This document shows positions 11,568 to 22,418 of a stretch of DNA of 64,000 bases, in pieces. The position numbers and the translations under genes were made by a program. This DNA comes from Trichodelitschia bisporula (lineage: Eukaryota; Ascomycota; Dothideomycetes; Phaeotrichales; Phaeotrichaceae). The notes under the pieces were generated by a model. It was given only the letters and a program-made list of their open reading frames with translations, was not told the DNA's origin and did no database searches. The DNA lies in the NCBI GenBank assembly GCA_010356995.1, contig ML996690.1, forward strand, positions 747,420 to 811,419, in the 5' to 3' direction. Numbering within the stretch: position 1 is the first letter of the stretch; every line of letters begins with the position of its first letter.

Positions 11568-13116
11568 ATGGCCGCTGAAATCCCCCCTCTCGTCGCCCAC
11601 CGTGTGAGCGATAAGGCGAAGCGCACGCTGGATATCGTGTGTCCCCCCCCGCCCACACAGCCCCGCCCCCCATCTAACCCGCGCAGGTCAAGCAATTCGT
11701 CGAAGAAGAATGCATGCCCGCCGACGCCGTCGCCCGCGCCCAAATGGCCGACTTCCCGACGCGGTGGGGCGTCTACCCGCCCGTCATTGATGATTTGAAG
11801 GCTAAGGCCAAGGCGCTCGGCCTGTGGAACATGTTCCTGAGCAAGACGCACTACGCCGAGGGCGCGGGGTTGAGTAACCTTGAGTATGGGCTTATTGCGG
11901 GGGTGTTGGGGAAGAGTGGGCTGGCGTCTGAGGTGAGTGAAGCTTAAAAAGGGTTGGGACGAGGCGGATGCTGATGTTATGGGGGTGATGCCAGGCGGTG
12001 AATTGCTCGGCGCCGGATACGGGGAATATGGAGGTGCTGGCGAAGTATGGGACGCCAGAGCAGAAGAAGACCTGGCTGGAGCCGTTGCTGGATGGCACGA
12101 TTAGGAGTGCGTTTTTGATGACGGAGCGTGCGGTTGCGTCGTCTGATGCGCGCAATATCGAGATGAGTATGAAGCGCGAGGGGAACGAGTATGTGCTGAA
12201 TGGCTCGGTAAGTGTCCCCCCCCCTTCCCCGCCCCCAAGCACCGCGTATCGCTGCTAAGCATATCAGAAATGGTGGTCCAGCGGCGCCGGCGACCCGCGC
12301 TGCAAGATCTACGTCGTGCTCGGCAAGACCGACCCCAACAACCCGGACCCGTATAAGCAACAATCCGTCATCCTAGTGCCGGCGGGCACAGCCGGCGTCA
12401 AGATCGAGCGCATGCTGAGCGTGTACGGGTACGACGATGCGCCGCACGGCCATGCCGAGATTACATTTACCAATGTCCGCGTCCCGGCGAGTAACCTGGT
12501 ACTCGGCGAGGGGCGCGGGTTCGAGATCATCCAGGGCCGGTTGGGGCCGGGCAGGATCCATCATGCCATGCGGGCGGTCGGTTCGGTAGGCTGTTCTGCT
12601 TCACTTTGGGATAGTTCTGGGCTAATGAACGCCTAGGCGGAGCGCGCTCTCGAGCTCATGATCAGCCGCGTCAATGACCCCGCGCGGCGCACCTTCGGCA
12701 AGCGCCTGAACGAGCATGGCGTGATCCTGGAATGGATCGCGCGGTCGCGGATGGAGATCGACGCCGCGCGGCTCGTGGTGCTCAACGCAGCCATCAAAGT
12801 CGACGAGACGGATGCCAAGGGCGCGCAGTACGAGATCGCGGCGGCGAAGATCATGGTGCCGGAGATAGCGCTTGCGGTGATCGATCGCGCGGTACAGGCG
12901 CATGGGGCGGCGGGGGTGAGTGGGGATTTCCCGCTGGCGAGCATGTGGGCGCATATGCGGACGCTCAAGGTTGCGGATGGGCCGAGCGAGCTGCATTTGC
13001 AGCAGATGGGCAGGAATGAGAATAAGAAGAATCAGTTGATTTTGGGGAGGTTTGCGGAGCAGAGGAGGCGCGTGGAGCGGAAGTTGAAGGAGTATGGGTA
13101 TAAGTCTAACTTGTAG
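11568..13116 (+). CDS. acyl-CoA dehydrogenase (ACAD10/11-like)
   Basis: Five exons (11568-11636, 11687-11932, 11995-12207, 12268-12585, 12637-13116), all joined at codon boundaries, give 441 residues. Acyl-CoA dehydrogenases are FAD enzymes that make the first double bond in fatty-acid beta-oxidation. The N-terminal helical domain, the middle beta domain with [20 protein letters not shown], and the C-terminal helical domain with [33 protein letters not shown] and [20 protein letters not shown] are all present and match the ACAD10/11 type. The FAD/substrate motif usually reads MTEP.VASSD; here it is [10 protein letters not shown], with Arg in place of the usual Pro. There is no clear peroxisomal C-terminal SKL (the end is KSNL) and no obvious presequence. 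It converges on the U2 snRNA gene. Confidence 0.92.
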
Positions 13117-13224
13117 ATTGCCAGACTGTAATGCAAGCCTGAAGTCCGTACTTAGGCAAGCGATTCTTCTTCTCCAAAGCCCCGGCAAGCCGAATACTAT
13201 GGTGAAAAGGGAGGTTGTTCGCGT

Positions 13225-13402
13225 CAGCTCCAGATAGTGCAATAGGAGCGACACAGTGCTAGTCAACATGCGCAAGCACAGAGGCTGACTAGCGGGTGAC
13301 AAAAATAAGATTAATCTTGAAGTGACTCCGTAGAGTCGTTTCAGAGATTAAACTGAAAAGAACAGATACTACACTTGATCTAAGCCAAAGGCAAAGAGAG
13401 CT
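13225..13402 (-). ncRNA. U2: U2 spliceosomal snRNA
   Basis: On the minus strand this reads as a fungal U2 snRNA. The 5' part has stem-loop I (CTCTCTTTGCC..GGCTTAGATC), then AAGTGTAGTATCTGTTCTT, which contains the GUAGUA branch-site pairing sequence (13372-13367). Stem IIa (CAG..CTG around TTTAATCT) and stem IIb (GACTC..GAGTC) follow. An Sm site ATTTTTG lies at 13306-13300. Next comes a stem with GCTAGTCA/TGACTAGC arms (13293-13258). The last is stem-loop IV, GCTCC/GGAGC around TATTGCACTATCT (13249-13227), the conserved U2B''/U2A' binding loop. U2 pairs with intron branch sites, and those of this window (CTAAC, CTGAC) fit GUAGUA. Exact ends are estimates (plus or minus about 3 nt). A TATA-like element sits about 45 bp upstream. 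Confidence 0.93.
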
Positions 13403-13442
13403 GGAGAAAAGAGGAAGAGGTTTTGGAAGGGGAGAGGTTCGA

Positions 13443-13452
13443 CATTTATACA
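13443..13452 (-). promoter_or_regulatory. TATA-like element of the U2 snRNA gene
   Basis: On the minus strand TGTATAAATG, about 41-50 nt before the inferred U2 5' end at 13402. The position and the lack of any coding start nearby suggest a core promoter element for this snRNA gene. This is inferred. Confidence 0.5.
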
Positions 13453-13552
13453 CTGGGGCACGGGTGAGGCATCAAGGCAAATGGTGCCTGACAGAGAAGT
13501 AAATGCCTGGCAAGGCGAGTCGACAACGTCATATATGGACGAGGAAAGGGCC

Positions 13553-13598
13553 GATACGGGGCAGGAGCGCGGATACGGGGCAGGAGCGTGGATACGGA
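13553..13598 (+). repeat. 19-bp tandem repeat, about 2.4 copies
   Basis: GATACGGGGCAGGAGCGCG is repeated at 13553 and 13572 (one base differs) and begins again at 13591. It lies between the U2 promoter and the OXA1 stop codon. Confidence 0.8.
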
Positions 13599-13754
13599 GA
13601 GGAAGTAACATGAAAAGGAGATCAGTTACCCTTCAACATTCGCCCATCAGCGGGGATCATGATTACATACAAAGTACATCGTACTCATACAAACCCACGC
13701 CAACCATATGCACACGAGCATGCGTTTTTACCAACACCACCTGTATCTACCCAT

Positions 13755-15330
13755 CTATTGCCTCTGCCGCATCATCTCCTCCGCCTCCTTAACCTCCTGC
13801 TTCCGCCTCTTCTCATACGCCTCCGCCGTGCGCAAAAACTCCGCCGTCCGACGCGGGTCCTTCGACTTCTTCTGCCCCCCCGCCTTTTCTAGAAACTTAC
13901 CAAACTCCTGCTTCGCGCCCTTGAAGTCCGAAATCATGCCCTCGAGCGCACCCTTGCTCTTCTTCGCTTCAGCCGCGGTCGGCACCTTGCCCGCCGCGGT
14001 AAGCGTGCTCTTCACCGTCGGGGCCTTGTAGCTTTGGATGACGTTGAGGCGCGACGGGGTTGTGGGCCTCGACGACACGGCGGAGACGTTGATGACGGAC
14101 CCGAGGCTGGGATTGGCGCCGGGCTTAACAACGAGGGGAGCGAGGCCTAATGCCCGCCTGACGTCGGGGCTCTGCAGGAGTTGCGACTGGATGACGCCGA
14201 AGAAGAGGGAGACGAGGAAGCTGAGCTGCAGGGCTACGGGCATGAATGCCGTTACGGTGCCAAAGACGCCGGGAACGACATAGAGCATCATTGGCTTCAT
14301 GATGCCGGATACGACTTGCGCGCCTGACTCGCCGCCGCGCTGGGCGAAGTTAGCAGTGACTTGGAGAGAGACATGAGAATGACCTACCCGTCCGAGCATG
14401 TGGAGGACACCCACGAACATTAGAGGTAAGATGAAGTACGGATCAGTTTGTGTCAGGTCCGAAACCCAAAGGAAGCCCCCCGTTTCCAGGCCCGGCACGG
14501 GGAGGACCGACATAGCCCTCAGCAGCTTGAAGGTACAGAAGCCAAATACTGTCTGCACTAGCATGGGGCCGTACATCCACTTGTAATCCAGACCAGCAAA
14601 GATACTGATTCCCCTCAGCTCTGATAATAGCTTCTGTTGCCCCGCCGGGTCCTGATTCTGCTTCGCGACATCCATTGCGGCTTTGACCCTATCCATTTCC
14701 CCCTTAAGGGCCCCCATCTTCGCCATCTGGTCGGATTGTTTGACATATGGGTAGATCATAGCAATACGCCAAGCCGCGGCAGTCAGGGCAATAGATGCCC
14801 ACCAGGGTGTACCGGCGTAGATATGAACGTGCTCCAGTATCCATTCGATCATGCTTGTGGGGCCCCATCCATAGTCAAGTCCCAGCTCTTTCAGGAACCC
14901 GATTCTCTCCGGAATGTCGACGACATGTGGGAGGTCGATGGGAGTTGTGGATATGAAGTCTGGGAGCGGCTCGAAGGTGGGGGTACTCGCATCGGACGGA
15001 GAAGCGGGAGGGGCAGTGGCAGCGGTATCAGAAGGTGGGGACGGCGCTGTCGACTGGAAACGGCGAGGTACGGAGGAGAGTGCGGAAGCACCTAGTGAAG
15101 GAACTAGACGTCCTGCCTGCACCTGGGCGAACAATGCTCCCCGAGGCGACACGCGCTGCGAGATTACAGTGTGCCTTGCGGGCGAGTTGGAGAACTGGAA
15201 CAGTTAGATGAAGGCCGCTGGGTGCAATTGTGTGGCAAACCTGTCGTGTAAAGGTAGATTGGAAGCCCGAGGGCCGTACAAGGCGGCTCGCCGTGGCGGA
15301 GGCATAGCGCATGCCTCTGCTGGGAATCAT
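13755..15330 (-). CDS. OXA1: mitochondrial inner-membrane insertase OXA1
   Basis: Exons 15330-15241, 15194-14388 and 14339-13755 give 493 residues. Intron 2 (14387-14340) is 48 nt, a multiple of three without a stop, with GTAGGT, GCTAAC and CAG signals. Splicing restores MLGRRGGESGAQ, so it is probably a real intron although an unspliced frame stays open. Oxa1 inserts mitochondrially made and conservatively sorted proteins into the inner membrane. Seen: an arginine/serine-rich N-terminal presequence, the first core helix region (YAGTPWWASIALTAAAWRIA), the matrix loop QSDQMAKMGALKGEMDRVKA, later helices (MYGPMLVQTVFGFCTFKLL; YFILPLMFVGVLHMLG; VALQLSFLVSLFFGVIQSQLL) and a charged C-terminal coiled coil (EAYEKRRKQEVKEAEEMM) of the kind that binds mitoribosomes. 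An open frame continues 5' of 15330 only to a TTG, so that ATG was chosen. Confidence 0.92.
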
Positions 15331-15635
15331 TGTCGTGGCATGCAAAATCTCGCTCGGAGCATCATGAATTTGCTCGGTGTTGGCGTTGCAACGGCCAGAC
15401 CCCGACGATTTCTGCCTGACCGATATTATGTGGGTGCCTTAACGCCTTAAGTAACGACGGGGCTTCATGACGGATGGCCAGCATCACTAGTTCTACACAA
15501 GCAAATATCATATGGCCATGAAATCCCGACTCAAGGCTTAACACCCTGAGATCACAGGTTATGCTGTCACTTTATCAAAGTATAAGAGATATCATCAAAT
15601 TATACACCACAGCAGCTACCGTACTACATACACGC
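15331..15635. other. short intergenic region
   Basis: About 305 bp between the OXA1 start and the stop of the next minus-strand gene. It must hold the OXA1 promoter and the 3' end of the LVIVD gene; nothing else was seen. Confidence 0.6.
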
Positions 15636-17267
15636 CTATATCAGAGGAACGGTCGGCTTCAACACCCACGCACCACGCTCGATACTGTTCACGAAGATGT
15701 ATCCGCTCTTGAAGTACGAATAGCTACTCCACGTCCCCACAAACTCAGTCACACCTCCTCCCTCTGCTTTATCGTCCTCAGGGTAGATGTCGAAAAAGCC
15801 GACTTCAGTAACGCCACCGCCGGTGGGGTCCGACGGGATGCTCCGTACATCAAGAATGCGGAGACCGGCGCCATAGTTGCTCTGGTACGCGAACCCTTCG
15901 TGTACATACATATTGTGATCGATGCTGTGCGCCGTGGACCGGAAGTAGCCCGTCTGCTTCGGCTGCTGGAGGTTGCTGATGTTCCAGATATAGGTGACTG
16001 CGTAACCATCCTCAGCAGGGCCTTCGCCGTTGACCTCGTCGTATTCATCATCCATGAGGAGCCATTCCTGATTGTTCGGATCGAGAACCCAGCCTTGGTG
16101 AGTGTACGATGCGCCTTCGTACGAAGTCCGGGAGACGATGACGGGCGCCGTCTTCTCGGTGAAGTCGTAGATGGTCATCTTGTTCTCGTTGTAACCGTAG
16201 CAGATTTCATGGCCCAGGTACCTGCTGTCGGGACCTCTGTAGATCAGACACTGAGCGTCGTGAACGTAGCCATCAGCAGAAGCGCAGCCAGAAAACGTCG
16301 GGTTGGCGACATCGGTCATGTTGATGGCGATAATTCCGCTGCGGCAGGTGTCATTGCGAGGCACCGCGCCCACTTTGCGGAGAAGGTTAGCATAGCTCCA
16401 GGCTAAGGGGAGTTCCATGGGGCATACCGGAGTAGATGAAGTTCGACTCAGGGTTGGAAACAACATTGTGAGTGCGCCCGACAGGCAAGTCCTTGTAGTG
16501 GCCGGTGAGGTCCTTGAGGTTATCAAAGATAACGGGACTCGCAGGGTCAACCTTGAGAAGCTGTATACGTCAGTTACCGATACGAGACTCTCCAAGTGCT
16601 GCTCACCTTCTTCATGTCGAAGATCTGGATACCGTGCTTCTCCGCCTCGCTTCCGATGGCGACGTAGTCTTTAAATCCTCTGATCTCGCGCCAGACAGCT
16701 GGCTTCGCATCGGGATACTGCGCCAGGCGTCCCAGATACAGCATCTTGCCTTCCTTGTTGATCTCAACAAATGCGGTACCATCGGCCTGGCCAATGGCCA
16801 CAAACTCGCGGCCTTCGGGGGACGTCCAACCCCAGGAGGATGAACCCTGGCCGGTTTTGCTACCCAGGTCGGCATGACTCTTGAAATTGTAGAGATCCAT
16901 CTACGCCTGTGATCAGCTCCGTTCCGTTGACATATCTGCGTTGCTCACGTTCTTGCATTTGAACGTAACCATGGCGTCTCCCGGACTCGCTACCGCGAGG
17001 CCATTGACGCAGGGAACAACGCTAGAAATCTCCTTGTACTTCTTGGAGTTCAACCGGCCGAGCTGTTCTTGCCTCTGCCAAGTTTTCTTTGGAAATCAGC
17101 ATTTGTCGCGGACTGGACCTGTGGATGCTCACGAATTTCAAGGCCATGATCTCTTCCATGACCTGGCCAGACTCGTACATCGCCGCCTTAGCTTCGTTGA
17201 CGGCCATTTCTTTGCCTAGCACAAAGCTGGCCAGCGCCGCAGCGCCGAGGATCCGAAGCAACACCAT
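15636..17267 (-). CDS. secreted LVIVD-repeat / choice-of-anchor-B protein
   Basis: Five exons (17267-17133, 17074-16949, 16900-16607, 16560-16428, 16372-15636) give 474 residues. All introns have clear GTGAGC or GTATGC donors. An 18-residue signal peptide (MVLLRILGAAALASFVLG) opens the protein. After a helical stretch (NEAKAAMYESGQVMEEIMAL) come CVNGLAVASPGDAMVTFKCKN and NMDLYNFKSHADLGS, then WGWTSPEGREFVAIGQADGTAF. Further repeats of the beta-propeller type follow, each naming an event (IFDMKK.LLKVDPASP; IIAINMTDVANP; YTHQGWVLDPNNQEWLLMDDE; SIDHNMYVHEGFAYQSNYGAGLRILDV). This is the secreted LVIVD/choice-of-anchor-B family, found in fungi and bacteria; no enzymatic activity is established that I know of. 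It probably acts outside the cell. Family assignment is firm, function unknown. Confidence 0.88.
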
Positions 17268-19237
17268 ACTGAAAGGAAGAGACTGAAGGGAGTGACGATA
17301 CGCGACCAAAGTTCAGAGGTGACGCTGAAGGGCTGGGCGCACGACGAAGGGAAGATGGCTGTACGTCTTTATGTGACTTTGCAATCGTCGCCCCCGGGGC
17401 ATGGCTCGAGATAGGGCGGATACAACGGGCACTACCATGCCTATCCTTACCGCTTCGATAGGCACGGAACAAGGCCTTTCTCTGATATATGCCCTCCCGA
17501 ATGGGGAATGTGCCAGATGGGGTCCTCGGCGGAGAAATACATCGCACGGAATATAGCCCCGAGGGTGCAGATCTCGCCATGGGGGCGTCACTATAGCGAG
17601 CAAGTTCAAGAATCACGGACGATAGCGACTAGCAGAAGATGGTGCTGACAGCTTCTAGAACGACGAATAGGGAGGGAGGTCGTAAAGAGATCGTTTGGCG
17701 TTAACTCCAAACACCTCGGCTGTGAAGGTGAAATATATTGCTCCGCGCACGTAATACCTCCAACTACGGAACCCTGTCGTCCAAAGCTTCGACGAAAGCT
17801 TCATCTTGTGCTACAAGCGATTAGGATAGCAAGATGTTCATCAGCGAGCGTCAGCATGGGATGCAACCAAACCACGAGAGACATTCGTCATCGCTTGACC
17901 CCGGTTGCCTATCAGCCTCGCGAGCCGCGACTGTTGGGCAACTATCACATCACGAACTCGCGATAACGGAAATGAAAATGCCTCTATCCTCAAATTTGAA
18001 GCCCTTCCCGTATCAGTGACGGTAGTTTTGGGCTGGTTCCGGAATGGAGAGCATCTAGCCTCGTGGTCAGCTGCGGCATGTTGCAGGAGCTTAGAACTAG
18101 TCTCGCTCGCCAACGTTCGGTGCAAGGTTCAGCACCCGCATGCTGCAGGAACCGAGTCCTCTGCTATCTCATCGTGCGCCACCCCGTTAACTCATCGGAC
18201 CAGGCATCTCGGAGGTCTTAGACCCGGATCGAGTAGAGATATCTTGGCCCATGCTGGCCGTTTAGTGTCGATCCATTTGAAATACGGCTTCAGCCTTGCC
18301 TTGGGCGTTCGCGATCTCTACGCGATCCACACGGAATACACCCTTGGTGTGGCTGGGGTTCGTTCGAGACCGGAGCCTGGCTGCTATGGACTGGCCCACT
18401 CTTATCGACGAACGGTCGATGACATGGTCATTTGCTGCGGCCGTAGGCATACTGCACGTGGATGGCTCGCCAAGTGAGAACAACGCATTACAATGAGTGA
18501 CAGGAATTCTTTTTCTCGCCGGAAAATCAGCCTACGTCGAGCTAACCTAACTACTAACCCATTAGCACGACTGTTTCGTTATGGTCCAGCCCAGCCATAT
18601 AGAATGTTTCGCCGCCTCAAACCCCGTCCCACGCGAAAGCCGCCATCCCACCCTCCATGACGACGCCCGGGCGCCCGTGCAGCGCAATATGGAAAGGTTC
18701 CCGTGTCTGGCCGGCGCTTAAGTGCCGATACCTCGCTATAGGCGATTGATTGCACGGGAGAGATATCCGAGGGCAGAGCACAGAGCATGATCGCCGTCCA
18801 GCCGCGTCGGCATTGAATCGCGGGCGCGAAGGAAAATGGCGGCATTGGCGATGGAAGCTTGAGTAGAAGCCTGCGTGAGCATCCCGGTAGATCGAGTGCT
18901 TTGGGCGACTGGTGCCCTGAAGGCTGGACGTTCCTCGGTTGAGGCCGAGATGGAGGGGACTTGCCTTTTTGGGCGGCTGGCGACCTGGATGGGGAACTCG
19001 GCGACTAAGTTTATGGCATCGTGCTAATGCTACTTTCACTAAGCAAGAGAACGTCATGCACAAGACAATGCTAAAAAGGGTTATACGGAGGGGAATCTGC
19101 AAGTCTTTGGTACGGGCAACTTGGCCCTTCTAATTCAGCAACGGGCAAGCTAGACTACATAGACTAAAACACGAGCCTTAGACTCCAGCCTCGCGGTATT
19201 GACCTGACGTCCACCGCCCAAAGCCGAAAAGAAACAG
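17268..19237. other. gene-poor region, nothing recognised
   Basis: About 2 kb. Several open frames (for example 17905-18477 plus and 18617-19102 minus) lack family features, and the second begins at a TTG. Codon use looks random rather than gene-like. Confidence 0.55.
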
Positions 19238-19858
19238 CTACTTCTTCCACTTCAGCTCCTCAATCCTAACATCCTCCTTTTGAATCAACTGCTGCAACCA
19301 AGTATACATCCAAACCGTCCTCGCCAACCCCTCCTTATACCATTTATCCGCAGCCTAAGCCTTAACCCGCGTCCGATCCCATGTCCGCCGCTCATCCGCC
19401 AGGAACGCGATCCCATAGTTCGGGCCCTATCCCACCCGCAGGAAGAATTCTAGCTCGTGTCTACACACCCCCAAGCCACTTGAAACCTTACAGTCAAGGC
19501 AATTCTGCAGTTCACAGTGGCAACCAGTGGACTTGATGTATGGGAAGAGGGACCCCGTCACGCCCGGCCAGCTGGGATGGCGAACCAATCCAGGTCCAGG
19601 CATGGGAATCAACACCCGATCACGATTGCGCCATTCGGCATAGGCAGCTTTGATCTGTGCGCTGGACACTGAAGTCCGCCGCACGTAGGTTACTGGCTGC
19701 AGTTCTGCATTCGCGGCGACGTTCGGGGCTTTAGCCACCTGAAGCTCGACGTTTGCGGGTTGCTGATCTCCGCCGCCATTCCCGGGCTGCTTTATCAGGA
19801 TTTCGATACATATTTTCTGGGGGTTTCCATTATCACGATTACCATTAGGAGTCGCCAT
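19238..19858 (-). pseudogene. uncharacterised gene, probably decayed
   Basis: A minus-strand frame from ATG 19858 runs 207 codons to TAG 19240-19238 but carries two in-frame TAG codons (codons 144 and 168). The translation on both sides and between them looks like one protein: an N-terminal Asn/Gln-rich region, then QIKAAYAEWRNRDRVLIPMP, a cysteine-rich stretch (GCHCELQNCLDCKVSSGLGVC) and, after the stops, ADKWYKEGLARTVWMYTWLQ. Both TAGs could come from CAG by C-to-T change, as repeat-induced point mutation would do. Alternatively an 81-nt intron (19435-19355, GTGGGA..CTTAG) would remove both stops in frame, which would leave an intact gene. I do not recognise the family. Confidence 0.5.
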
Positions 19859-20304
19859 TGTGAGACGAGTGGAGATTCTGCCTGATTCTGCGAAGTGGGT
19901 TAGACGGGAGATGGAGTGAGGTTGGTAAAGGGAGGTGTTCGGAGGGTTTCATATTTCTATAGTGTTAGCCCATCTGAATTGCGTTGAAGTGAGTGCTTGG
20001 AAGGGTGACAGCGGATGGACGGGCTGAAAGCAGTCAACCTCTGGTTCAACACTTTTGAGTCCAATAGAAATCCCGTCCCATCATAGAGGCATCAATTTCG
20101 CCCTCACAGAAGCTCCCCTCCAAGCGTCAGAAAACACAAATTCACAAACCCAAGGCACAGTATCGCCGTAAGCCATCATCTTCAGTTGGTTACTAGAGTC
20201 TATACCTAGGCCGGGTCAAGTAATACGAGTCTTGAATCTTCACGCCACAGACGCCATATCTCGGAAGAGCCACAAGCTTTTGAATCTCCGAAGATTAGAC
20301 CCAT
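19859..20304. other. intergenic region
   Basis: About 450 bp holding the promoter side of the putative decayed gene and the 3' end of the Shp1-like gene. No other signal was seen. Confidence 0.55.
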
Positions 20305-21668
20305 TCAGAGCCACTTCTGCACAATCACGCCACCCCTTTTGAACTCCGGCAAGTCACCCAGTTGAGCCGCCTTGTCCTTCAGCTCGGTGCTCGGGAACGT
20401 CGTCATCAGCGCATAGGGACGCTGCTGGCTCGCCGGGCTGGAAGCCGACACAAAGTCGTAGACGTCACCGATGGTATGGTTGGTGTTGAAGCGCGACTGA
20501 AGGCGCGTGCCATCACCTAGGCGAATCTGCAGGCTGATAACCGGCTGCGAGCTGTCGATGTTGAGTGCAGCAGGCGACACACCAGACGCCGACGAGGAAG
20601 AGGCACCAACTTGCGCAGGCGCAGCAGACGAAGACGAAGATGCAATTCCGGGAGTCGGACTGCCGAGCCGGTTGCCACCGCCGGAAAACGCCTTGTACTT
20701 CTTCTTGGGCGCCACGTACGGCGTGTCCTTCTGATTGATCAGTTCCAGATCCACTTCCTGTCCACGCTCGACGTTCAGAAGATCGAGAGGCGCGCGACCC
20801 GAGTTGATCTGCTGCAGTGTAGCCGCGTTCGCAGGATCGTCGTAGCGATAGAGAGGGCCGTCGTCGACCGAGAAGCCATCCTGCCACAGGTTGAGCCGAC
20901 GGCGGACAGCCGGTGGACGCTGGCGGGGAGCGGGAGTGGGGTCCTCAATGACACGGCTAGGCTCGTCGTCACCTCCGAGTGTTACGCCCCGACCTGTGAA
21001 TCGGGAGGGCCGAGCCGCAGGCTCATCATCGCCACCGGGACGAGCAACGTTTCTGCGTTTGTCAGAATTATGAAAACGGTCAAAAGGAGTCCTTCATACC
21101 TCCGAGCACGCTCGAGCAAGCTGTTGACTGCATCTCTAGGATTAGCCGAATTCGGATTCTGCACCGCAAGGCCAGATTTCTCGCCTCCAGCGAAGTAGTC
21201 CTGATCATTGGGGTCATCGTCGCTATCTGAATGCGCATGACCATGACCATGGGCTCCCGGGTCGCCCTGCAGATCCTTCAAGGTCCGAAGTCCACGCTGC
21301 GGCTGTTTGGAACGGCTCGATGACGCAGGAGCAGCCGAAGAACCGGCCTGCGCTGAGGCCGGGCCACCTCCCAACGTCCTACCGCCACCAGGCACATGGC
21401 CGGCATCGGCAGAAGCTTCGTCCTCAGCGTCGTCCATGTCCGCGTCTGCGTCTGAACCCCAGTCCTCTTGTTCTTGTGCGGCAAACCAGTTGGCAACGGC
21501 TGTTTCGACATCCCAGTTTGCGGAAGCAAGAGCAGGGCCCGCCTAATCGGAGTAAAGTTAGTAGAGTACACGTGTTAGAGAAACACGAGTTTATACCTCC
21601 TCTGCGGAGGCTTGCGTGAAGCTGCAGAACTGCTGAATCAAGGCATCGTGATCAGCTTCCCCACTCAT
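20305..21668 (-). CDS. SHP1: Cdc48/p97 adaptor Shp1/p47 (UBA-SEP-UBX)
   Basis: Exons 21668-21597, 21542-21100 and 21052-20305 give 420 residues; introns are GTATAA..ATTAG and GTATGA..CGCAG. Shp1/p47 ties the Cdc48 ATPase to ubiquitinated or membrane substrates in degradation, membrane fusion and phosphatase-1 assembly. Domains in order: an N-terminal UBA-like three-helix segment (DHDALIQQFCSFTQASAEEA..ANWDVETAVANWF, residues about 5-45); a long acidic, low-complexity linker; the SEP domain beginning RRLNLWQDGFSVDDGPLYRY and including INSGRAPLDLL; and a C-terminal UBX domain (ISLQIRLGDGTRLQSRFN..) ending GGVIVQKWL. The UBX loop (MTTFPST) keeps the FP turn that contacts Cdc48. It is divergent from MIM1. 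Confidence 0.93.
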
Positions 21669-22418
21669 GGTGGCGAGGTTACAACTGCTGTTTTGCTAAG
21701 CGTTGAGTTTACAAAAAGCCTTTGCTCTGGAAAGAACTTCTGACAGGCAGTCGATGGGGGAAACTGATCGGAGTGAAGAGTGAGTGATGGCGAGGAGTGA
21801 GGTCAGGGAGCTTTGACGGAGCTGTTTGCGAGCTCAAGGCGATGGAAGCGTCACCTGGAGCCTGGCCCGGCCAGCGGAGAGCGGGGGCGGGGCGGGGCGG
21901 AGCGCCACGACTGCCAAGCGGGTGGAGAAATAGCTGCCTCACGCATTGAGCTTGGGAAAAGGATATAAGCCCGCAGTGACGTAGAAGGACTTAACAAGCT
22001 TGTTAGGGGTAAACTCAATTACTTAGGTGACCCTGTATACCGAGTGAAGGCATTTATCTATTGCGGCTTGTGGTCTTATGGTCATGGAAACCTGCCTTTC
22101 GACAGCGGGGAAGCGGCTTGCGTGCGGCAGTTACTTTTTTACCCGCATGAGCGCCAAGGGCGTCCACCTTGCGATTGCCTGGGGCAGAAATATCAACACC
22201 AAAGACAGCCGGCTTGGAATCGCAAGCGGCACCGGAGCATCTCTCGCGACGGTTGTCATTCTTCCTTCTTATCACGTTCTTTGGGAGCCACAGCGACTTA
22301 CGAGGTCCTCCTTCATCCGATTACGCGATATTTGTCGCCATTCGGCCCTGCGATTGCGTCGTCCTCCGCACCCCTCCCACTTCTCCGCCACCATCTCCGA
22401 CATCCACATAGCGCCGAG
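21669..22418. promoter_or_regulatory. shared promoter region of SHP1 and MIM1
   Basis: A 750-bp divergent spacer. A GC-rich run of three GGGGC units lies near 21884-21903, about 220 bp upstream of the SHP1 start. Open frames running through it (for example from 22044 plus) lack protein-like composition. Confidence 0.5.

Noticed and set aside
17905-18477. Plus-strand frame of 190 codons
   Set aside because: No family features and Cys/Arg/Ser scatter typical of non-coding translation.
18617-19102. Minus-strand frame with a hydrophobic beginning resembling a signal peptide
   Set aside because: Starts at TTG, not ATG, and the rest lacks protein-like patterns.
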